Positions 1 through 4,554 of a stretch of DNA of 10,599 nt are shown in pieces. The DNA is from JAHFPN01 sp036559465 (lineage in GTDB: Bacteria > Pseudomonadota > Alphaproteobacteria > Rhizobiales > Xanthobacteraceae), in NCBI GenBank assembly GCA_036559465.1, contig DATBTC010000118.1:1-10599 (forward strand), read 5' to 3'. Both the position numbers and the translations under genes were made by a program. Numbering within the stretch: the first letter of the stretch is position 1; each line of letters begins with the position of its first letter. The notes beneath the pieces were generated by a model, which ran no database searches, was not told where the DNA came from, and worked only from the letters and a program-made list of their open reading frames with translations.

Positions 1-222
1 GATCAGATTGCGGTCGCGCCGGAAAATTGGGGCACGAGCGTCGCAACAAGGCTGATGGACGAGGCAAAGCGAATTTCGCCGGCGCGCATCTCGCTCGACG
101 TCAATCAGGAGAACACGCGGGCGATCCGTTTCTATGAGCGCGCCGGCTTCGAACGCACCGGCGAAGGCGTCAATCCGCTCTCCGGCCGACCGACGTGGCG
201 CTATGCGTGGAAGCCCGGCTGA
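1..222 (+). CDS. GNAT-family N-acetyltransferase, C-terminal 73 residues (5' truncated)
   Basis: The reading frame is open from base 1 and ends at TGA 220-222, so only the last 73 residues are in the window. They carry the end of a GCN5-related acetyltransferase fold: the segment VNQENTRAIRFYERAGFERTG matches the family pattern of an Asn followed by a helix with 'A..FYER.GF', which lies beside the acetyl-CoA binding site. Members transfer an acetyl group from acetyl-CoA to an amine of a protein, antibiotic or small metabolite. The substrate cannot be told from this fragment, and RimI-like and general GNAT enzymes look alike here. The gene ends 3 bases before the convergent ABC exporter gene, with no terminator between them. 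Family assignment is strong; function is unknown. Confidence 0.85.
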   Translation, partial: DQIAVAPENWGTSVATRLMDEAKRISPARISLDVNQENTRAIRFYERAGFERTGEGVNPLSGRPTWRYAWKPG

Positions 223-225
223 GGC

Positions 226-2013
226 TCAGACCGCGACCCCGAATTGCAATTCCGCGAACCGCGCATAAAGCCCACCGGCCGCGACCAGGCTCGCGTGGGT
301 GCCCTCCTCGACGATGCGGCCGTGCTCCAGGACGAGAATGCGGTCGGCGCGCAGCACGGTCGCAAGCCGGTGCGCGATGACGAGCGAGGTGCGGTTCTCC
401 ATGGAGCGATCGAGCGCCTGCTGCACCAGAGTTTCGCTCTCGGCGTCGAGCGACGATGTCGCTTCGTCGAGCAGCAGCACTTTAGCGTTGCGTAAGATCG
501 CGCGTGCGATAGCGACTCGCTGGCGTTGTCCGCCCGAAAGCGTAACCCCGCGCTCACCGATCAGGGTGTCGTAGCCCTGCGGCAGATTTTGCGTGAACTC
601 GTCCACCAGCGCGAGCGCACCGGCGCGTTCGATCTCGCTATCGGTCGCACCGAGCCGGCCGAGGCGAATGTTGTCGCGGATCGAGGCCGCAAAGATCGCC
701 ACGTCCTGCGGCACGAGCGCGATGCGCGCGCGCACCGCTAGCGGATCGGCGTGCTGCAGATCGACGCCATCGAGCAGGATGCGGCCGGTGAGCGGATCGT
801 AGAAGCGCAAGAGTAGATGAAACAGCGTGCTCTTGCCCGCGCCGGAGGGCCCGACGATGGCCACGCGTTCGCCCGGCTCGACTGCGAAGGAAACCGACTC
901 CAGCACTCGCACTTCGGGCCGGGTCGGATAGGCGAACGAGACGCCGTCGAAGCGGATCGAACCCTTGGCGGGTTCGGGCAAGGCGACGGAAAGTTTCGGC
1001 TTCTTGATCGCGGGCTCGATGCGCAGGAGCTCGGCGATGCGTTCGGCCGCACCCGCGGCCTGGCTCACCTCGCCCCAGACCTGCGAGAGCTCGCTCAAGG
1101 CGCCGGCGGCGAACACCGCATAGAGCACGAATTGGCTGAGCCGGCCGGCCGTCATGCGTCCGCCGATCACGTCCTGGGCGCCGGTCCAGAGCACGCCGAC
1201 TACGCTGGCGAACACGAGGAAGATGCCGCCGGCGGTGAGCAGCGCACGCGCTTTGGTCGAGTCGCGCGCGGCCACGAAAGCGCGCTCGACCGCATCGGCG
1301 AAGCGCGAGCGCGCCGCCGTTTCGCCGGTGAAGGCCTGCAGCGTGCGCACTGAGCCGATCGCCTCGGCCGCGTAAGCCGAAGCGTCCGCCAGCGTGTCCT
1401 GCGCCGAGCGGGAGCGGGAGCGCACCGAGCGGCCGAAGGCCACGAGCGGCAGCACGATGAACGGGATCGCGATCAGCACCATGGCCGAGAGGCGCGGGCT
1501 GGTCACCACCATCATCGCGATGGCGCCGACGAACAGCACGACATTTCTGAGCGCGATCGAGGCGGAGGTGCCGACCGCGCTCTTGATCTGGGTCGTATCG
1601 GCGGCAAGCCGTGAAACCAGCTCGCCGGTTCGCGCGGTATCGAAGAACGCGGACGACAGCGTGAGGATGTGCGCGAACACCGCATCGCGCAGGTCCGCCA
1701 CCACGCGCTCACCGAGCGTGGTCACCAAGTAGTAACGAAGCGCACTCGCGCACGCGAGCACCGCGGCGACGACCACGAGCACGGCGAAATACTGGTCGAT
1801 ATAGCCGGCCTGCTCCGGCGCAAAGCCGAAATCGATCATGCGCCGGACCGCGAGCGGCACCGTAAGGGTCGCTCCTGCCGCGGCGAGCAGAGCCACCAGC
1901 GCCGCCGCGATCCGCCCGCGATAGCGCAACGCGAAGGGCACGAGCGTCATCAATGGCCGCAGACGTGCAGCGCGCGGTACGGCCAGTGGCGGGGCAAGTT
2001 CGGCTTGTGTCAC
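226..2013 (-). CDS. MsbA-related ABC exporter, fused permease and ATPase (ABCB-type half transporter)
   Basis: This 595-residue half transporter has a six-helix exporter domain (about residues 25-325) followed by an ATPase domain (about 350-590). All nucleotide-binding motifs are intact: Walker A GPSGAGKST at 388-396, Q-loop VPQD at 434-437, signature LSGGQ at 492-496, Walker B VLLLDE at 512-517, D-loop SSLD at 520-523 and switch His548. Such proteins act as dimers in the inner membrane and export lipids, peptides or drugs. The order and spacing fit the MsbA-related subgroup common in Alphaproteobacteria, but the substrate cannot be deduced. The start is GTG at 2013-2011. An in-frame TAG lies two codons upstream, so no longer start exists, and AGAGAG gives a modest ribosome site. 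The next Met is residue 22, but residues 1-21 resemble the charged N-terminus of relatives. It is divergent from rpmE, and a 15-base palindrome covers its start codon. Confidence 0.93.
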   Translation of the reverse strand: MTQAELAPPLAVPRAARLRPLMTLVPFALRYRGRIAAALVALLAAAGATLTVPLAVRRMIDFGFAPEQAGYIDQYFAVLVVVAAVLACASALRYYLVTTLGERVVADLRDAVFAHILTLSSAFFDTARTGELVSRLAADTTQIKSAVGTSASIALRNVVLFVGAIAMMVVTSPRLSAMVLIAIPFIVLPLVAFGRSVRSRSRSAQDTLADASAYAAEAIGSVRTLQAFTGETAARSRFADAVERAFVAARDSTKARALLTAGGIFLVFASVVGVLWTGAQDVIGGRMTAGRLSQFVLYAVFAAGALSELSQVWGEVSQAAGAAERIAELLRIEPAIKKPKLSVALPEPAKGSIRFDGVSFAYPTRPEVRVLESVSFAVEPGERVAIVGPSGAGKSTLFHLLLRFYDPLTGRILLDGVDLQHADPLAVRARIALVPQDVAIFAASIRDNIRLGRLGATDSEIERAGALALVDEFTQNLPQGYDTLIGERGVTLSGGQRQRVAIARAILRNAKVLLLDEATSSLDAESETLVQQALDRSMENRTSLVIAHRLATVLRADRILVLEHGRIVEEGTHASLVAAGGLYARFAELQFGVAV

Positions 2014-2017
2014 AAGC
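2003..2017. promoter_or_regulatory. 15-base perfect palindrome over the ABC exporter start codon
   Basis: GCTTGTG-T-CACAAGC is a 7+1+7 perfect inverted repeat. It covers the GTG start codon of the minus-strand exporter gene (2011-2013) and lies about 85 bases upstream of rpmE. The form and place fit an operator for a dimeric repressor, but no specific regulator is recognised. Perfect 7-base arms arise by chance about this often in 10 kb, so only the location makes it notable. Confidence 0.3.
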
Positions 2018-2046
2018 TACTCTCTAGTAAGAAGCCGCCGACTTCG

Positions 2047-2077
2047 GGGGTTCGCGAGTTTACGCGCCTGAAACCCC
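2047..2077 (+). promoter_or_regulatory. Possible rpmE leader hairpin (candidate L31 autoregulatory site)
   Basis: GGGGTT (2047-2052) can pair with AACCCC (2072-2077), and inside it CGCG (2053-2056) with CGCG (2063-2066). This leaves the loop AGTTTA and a five-base bulge on the 3' side. The structure ends 8 bases before the AAGGA ribosome site of rpmE. Ribosomal protein genes, including rpmE in other phyla, often carry leader structures bound by their own product. Whether this hairpin is one of them is inference from position and pairing only. Confidence 0.35.
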
Positions 2078-2099
2078 GGTGAGGCAAGGATTAGTAGCC

Positions 2100-2324
2100 A
2101 TGAAAGCCGACATCCACCCGGACTATCACGAGATCAAGGTCGTGATGACCGACGGGACCGAATACACGACGCGCTCGACCTACGGCAAGGCGGGCGACAC
2201 GCTGCATCTCGACATCGACCCGAAGACGCACCCGGCCTGGACCGGCGGCCAGCAACAGCTGCTGGACCGTGGCGGACGGCTGTCGCGTTTCCAGAAGAAG
2301 TTCGCGGGCTTCATCAAGACCTGA
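2100..2324 (+). CDS. rpmE: 50S ribosomal protein L31, zinc-ligand-free form
   Basis: The product is a 74-residue protein of the large ribosomal subunit, where L31 helps bridge the two subunits. It has the family landmarks MKADIHPDY at the start, HPAWTGGQQ (about 49-57) and a C-terminal GGRLSRFQKKF. The four zinc-binding cysteines of the E. coli type A protein are absent: the regions around residues 16-18 and 37-40 read VMTD and DPKT. From memory, rhizobial L31 proteins share this. ATG 2100 is chosen because AAGGA at 2086-2090 lies 9 bases upstream and the conserved N-terminus begins there; an in-frame GTG at 2079 would add seven residues unlike any L31. The gene is a single unit closed by a strong terminator. 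Confidence 0.97.
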   Translation: MKADIHPDYHEIKVVMTDGTEYTTRSTYGKAGDTLHLDIDPKTHPAWTGGQQQLLDRGGRLSRFQKKFAGFIKT

Positions 2325-2348
2325 AGCGCCCAGCCGCGGCGATGTTCC

Positions 2349-2374
2349 AAGCCCCCGCTGTGCGGGGGCTTTTT
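2349..2374 (+). terminator. Rho-independent terminator of rpmE
   Basis: AAGCCCCCGC (2349-2358), loop TGT, and GCGGGGGCTT (2362-2371) form a 10-pair stem followed by TTT and then CGTTT. It starts 25 bases after the rpmE stop. On the other strand it lies just past the end of rcdA, but the run of T there is poor, so it serves mainly rpmE. Confidence 0.9.
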
Positions 2375-2378
2375 CGTT

Positions 2379-2903
2379 TCAGGCGCTGCGCTTGGCCTCG
2401 AAGGCGGCGCGCAACAGCCCGAGCTGGTGTTCCACCGGATTGTCGCTCTGGGCCTTCGAGAGCTTGCCACCATAGATCAGCGCGTCCATGCGGAGCACGT
2501 GGTCATGCAGGCGACGCGATTCATCGATCAGCGTACGCAAGCGCTTGGGCAGCGCCTTCATCGACTCATCGTGGGGCGGCTCGTAGGGCGAGAGCTTCAC
2601 CTTGGTCTTTTCGGAGCGCGCCTGATCCTGGGTGAGTTCCCCTTCATTGACCGCACGCTGCAACAGCAGCCAGGACGCGAGCTGCATCAGCCGCGTAGTG
2701 AGCCGCATCGACTCGGTCGCGTAGGTCAGCGCGCCGGTGCGCGAGAGCTGCTTCGATTCCCTGCGGCCGGGTCCGTCGAGATAGGCGGCGGCGAGTTCCA
2801 CCAGCGTCATGCCCTCGCGGAACAGCGTGGAAAAGGACTGGCCGGCGGCGATGCGCTGCGAGAGCACCACGGGTTCCCGGCAGGCGGGCAGGACTTCGGA
2901 CAT
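2379..2903 (-). CDS. rcdA: RcdA, protease adaptor for CtrA degradation (DUF1465 family)
   Basis: This 174-residue cytoplasmic protein belongs to the DUF1465 family, whose characterised member is Caulobacter RcdA. RcdA helps bring the response regulator CtrA to the ClpXP protease at the cell pole, within an adaptor chain that includes CpdR and the c-di-GMP-binding protein PopA. The recognisable core is residues 35-84, with AAYLDGPGRRES followed by the helix ATESMRLTTRLMQLASW and a second helix ELTQDQARSEK (about 89-99). The charged C-terminus is variable in the family. Length agrees with the family. ATG at 2903-2901 is preceded by AGGTGAG a few bases upstream. Upstream lies a 160-base region, then a minus-strand terminator, a structured RNA and a CtrA box, suggesting feedback from CtrA. 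The family call is firm; the molecular role is transferred from Caulobacter. Confidence 0.92.
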   Translation of the reverse strand: MSEVLPACREPVVLSQRIAAGQSFSTLFREGMTLVELAAAYLDGPGRRESKQLSRTGALTYATESMRLTTRLMQLASWLLLQRAVNEGELTQDQARSEKTKVKLSPYEPPHDESMKALPKRLRTLIDESRRLHDHVLRMDALIYGGKLSKAQSDNPVEHQLGLLRAAFEAKRSA

Positions 2904-3063
2904 TTACTCACCTGTAACGCTACTGAACCGTTAGGGGGCAGTGACCGGATTAAATCGAAGCATCGAACTCGGTCGCGAGTCAAAGGGCCTTCTGCCGGCG
3001 GAAACACGCCATAACGGTGCAATTCGCGCGCCGCGCCGCCCGTGCCAGGACGGGACGCGGGGC

Positions 3064-3091
3064 AAAAAAAGGGGCCGCCCGCAGGCGGCCC
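3064..3091 (-). terminator. Strong rho-independent terminator on the minus strand
   Basis: Read on the minus strand, GGGCCGCC (3091-3084), loop TGCG, and GGCGGCCC (3079-3072) form an 8-pair GC stem, followed by one C and seven T (3070-3064). The T run lies only on this strand, so it stops minus-strand transcription. No protein-coding gene ends just before it: DUF1192 stops about 130 bases earlier. It most likely ends a small RNA or acts as an attenuator ahead of rcdA. Confidence 0.88.
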
Positions 3092-3158
3092 AAAGGTTTT
3101 CACAGGGAGGCGTCAAACAGAGTGGACAGGAGCCACTCGACATCCACGAAGTGGATGT
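3064..3158 (-). ncRNA. Candidate small regulatory RNA (or attenuated rcdA leader), about 95 nt
   Basis: On the minus strand the order is as follows. A perfect hairpin has arms ACATCCAC (3158-3151) and GTGGATGT (3147-3140) around TTC. A second hairpin has arms GAGTGG (3138-3133) and CCACTC (3125-3120) around CTCCTGT. An unpaired stretch then contains CCTCCC (3110-3105), complementary to a Shine-Dalgarno sequence, and the terminator at 3091-3064 closes the unit. No open reading frame of note lies inside. Two hairpins, an exposed anti-Shine-Dalgarno sequence and a terminator are the usual build of a trans-acting bacterial sRNA. A possible -10 (CATTAT, 3170-3165) would place the start at about 3158, with the CtrA box where the -35 region would be. 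I cannot assign it to a known RNA family; alphaproteobacterial sRNAs such as MmgR/suhB should be compared. Ends are estimates. Confidence 0.6.
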
Positions 3159-3181
3159 ATTTCCATAATGAGCCGGAAACC

Positions 3182-3196
3182 TTAATCAATGGTTAA
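3182..3196. promoter_or_regulatory. CtrA-binding site (TTAA-N7-TTAA)
   Basis: The plus strand reads TTAATCAATGGTTAAC, a perfect match to the CtrA consensus TTAA-N7-TTAA(C). The minus strand also contains the extended half site TTAACCAT. CtrA is the essential cell-cycle response regulator of Alphaproteobacteria. The site lies about 24-38 bases upstream of the proposed start of the minus-strand RNA, where CtrA usually activates from, and about 280 bases upstream of rcdA. It is 26 bases past the DUF1192 stop codon, so it is intergenic. Match to the consensus is direct; binding is inferred. Confidence 0.65.
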
Positions 3197-3222
3197 CGGG
3201 GGCCTGAACCGCTGACCTGAGA

Positions 3223-3414
3223 TCAGCGCCGGAAGAACGTATCGGCGGCGTTCTTGGTTGCCTCTTTTGCCTTCATCGTCGCCTCGAGCCGTTCGATCTC
3301 GGCCTGCAACGCCTCGACCCGCTCGCGCAACTCGTGCACGGACAAGAGCGAGAGATCCGAGCCGATCTCGTGCACCTTGGACGGCTTCTTAGGCAGTTCC
3401 TCTTCCATGGCCAT
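3223..3414 (-). CDS. DUF1192 family small protein
   Basis: A 63-residue protein with the DUF1192 signature: acidic start MEEELPKKP, then HEIGSDLSLLSVHELRERV, a short coiled coil of Glu/Leu/Lys heptads (about residues 28-52), and the C-terminus NAADTFFRR. The family is small, soluble and of unknown function, found mainly in Alphaproteobacteria. Two in-frame ATG codons (3414-3412 and 3408-3406) are possible starts, and an in-frame TAG lies four codons before the first. Neither has a strong ribosome site. It is divergent from the quinone oxidoreductase gene, with 82 bases between them for both promoters. The nearest minus-strand terminator is at 3064-3091, so its transcript may run through the candidate RNA. 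Confidence 0.88.
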   Translation of the reverse strand: MAMEEELPKKPSKVHEIGSDLSLLSVHELRERVEALQAEIERLEATMKAKEATKNAADTFFRR

Positions 3415-3496
3415 GGCGCGAGCCTAGCGGATCGGGCCCGGCGTTGTCATCGCGGCGGCAGGGTCGTAGGAATTCCGCCCATCACCGGAGCCGGCA

Positions 3497-4498
3497 ATGC
3501 CCCTTCCCGAGACGATGAACGCAATCGCGATCCCGAAGCCGGGCGGGCCGGAAGCGCTCAAACCCGAGACGCGAGCCATGCCGAAGCCGGGACCGACCGA
3601 GGTCCTGGTGCGCGTCGCGGCGGCCGGCGTGAACCGGCCCGACGTGATGCAGCGCATGGGCATGTATCCGCCACCGCCGGGCGCGCCGGACATTCCGGGC
3701 CTCGAGATCGCCGGTGAAGTGGTGGCGCTTGGCGAGAAGGTCACGCGACTGCGCATCGGCGACAAAGTGTGCGCGCTCGTTCCAGGCGGCGGCTACGCGG
3801 AGTATTGCGTGGCTGACGAGGCGATCGCACTGCCGGTGCCCAAGGGCCTCTCGTTGATCGAAGCCGCGGCCTTGCCTGAAACTTTTTTCACCGTCTGGCA
3901 CAATATGATGGAGCGCGGCGCACTGAAGGCGGGCGAAACCGTGCTGATCCACGGCGGGACGAGCGGCATCGGTACCACCGCGATCATGATCGCGAAGGCC
4001 TTCGGTGCGAAAGTGATTACGACCGCGGGCTCGGCGGAGAAATGCGAGGCCTGCAAGAAACTCGGCGCCGATGTGGCGATCAATTACAAGACCGAAGATT
4101 TCGTCGCCGCCACCAAGGCTGCGACCGGCGGCCGCGGCGCCGATCTCATCGTCGACATCATCGGCGGCGACTACGTGGACCGCAATTTCGAGGCGGCCAC
4201 GATTGAGGGCCGCATCGTCCAGGTCTCGGTGCAGCAGGGAACCATCGCCAAGGTCGACATGCGACGTCTGATGCAGAAGCGGCTCACCCACACCGGCTCG
4301 ACGCTGCGGCCGCGGCCAGTCGCCGACAAGGCCGCCATCGCGCGTGGCCTGCTCGCCAAGGTGTGGCCGCTGATCGAGGCCGGCAAGATCAAGCCGGTGA
4401 TCGACTCCACCTTCCCGCTTGCGGATGCCCCGAAAGCGCACGCGCGCATGGAATCGAGCGCCCATATCGGCAAGATCGTGCTCGTGGTGCGCCCTTGA
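3497..4498 (+). CDS. NAD(P)H-quinone oxidoreductase, zinc-independent MDR family (PIG3 type)
   Basis: This 333-residue cytoplasmic enzyme belongs to the medium-chain dehydrogenase/reductase superfamily, in the quinone oxidoreductase group related to human TP53I3 (PIG3). It reduces quinones or reactive carbonyls with NADPH. Residues 1-125 form the catalytic domain with the group motif AAAGVNRPDVMQR (41-53). The Rossmann domain carries the cofactor loop HGGTSGIGTTA (152-162). The zinc ligands of alcohol dehydrogenases are absent, as expected. The conserved C-terminal HARMESSAHIGKIVL (315-329) is also present. ATG 3497 has GGAG at 3487-3490; a second in-frame ATG at 3515 would start at MNAIAIPKPGG, closer to many relatives, so the first six residues are uncertain. 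It is followed by a membrane c-di-GMP enzyme gene 56 bases on, with a short hairpin between. Confidence 0.93.
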   Translation: MPLPETMNAIAIPKPGGPEALKPETRAMPKPGPTEVLVRVAAAGVNRPDVMQRMGMYPPPPGAPDIPGLEIAGEVVALGEKVTRLRIGDKVCALVPGGGYAEYCVADEAIALPVPKGLSLIEAAALPETFFTVWHNMMERGALKAGETVLIHGGTSGIGTTAIMIAKAFGAKVITTAGSAEKCEACKKLGADVAINYKTEDFVAATKAATGGRGADLIVDIIGGDYVDRNFEAATIEGRIVQVSVQQGTIAKVDMRRLMQKRLTHTGSTLRPRPVADKAAIARGLLAKVWPLIEAGKIKPVIDSTFPLADAPKAHARMESSAHIGKIVLVVRP

Positions 4499-4514
4499 GG
4501 CTTGCCTTGCCGCC

Positions 4515-4529
4515 GCCCCAAGCTGGGGC
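4515..4529 (+). terminator. Short hairpin after the quinone oxidoreductase gene (weak terminator or leader hairpin)
   Basis: GCCCCA (4515-4520), loop AGC, TGGGGC (4524-4529) form a perfect 6-pair stem 16 bases after the stop codon. It is followed by TAATTCT rather than a T run, so termination would be weak at best. It could equally be a leader element of the next gene. Confidence 0.3.
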
Positions 4530-4554
4530 TAATTCTCTGCGGCTGATCGGCCAC

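Noticed and set aside
226..230. Missing terminator between the convergent genes at 222/226, and likewise at 7470/7476
   Set aside because: Considered as evidence of antisense regulation, but tightly packed convergent ends are common in these genomes and nothing further supports a role.
2079..2099. GTG start for rpmE at 2079
   Set aside because: It would add seven residues absent from L31 proteins and would put the AAGGA ribosome site inside the gene.
3482..4465. Long minus-strand open frame (327 residues) opposite the quinone oxidoreductase gene
   Set aside because: It is a shadow frame: His/Arg/Asp-rich, no ribosome site, and the plus strand encodes a complete recognised enzyme.
4363..4554. 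Upstream extension of the c-di-GMP phosphodiesterase to ATG 4363
   Set aside because: It overlaps the quinone oxidoreductase gene by 136 bases and would place 64 unlike residues before a clear signal peptide that starts at 4555.
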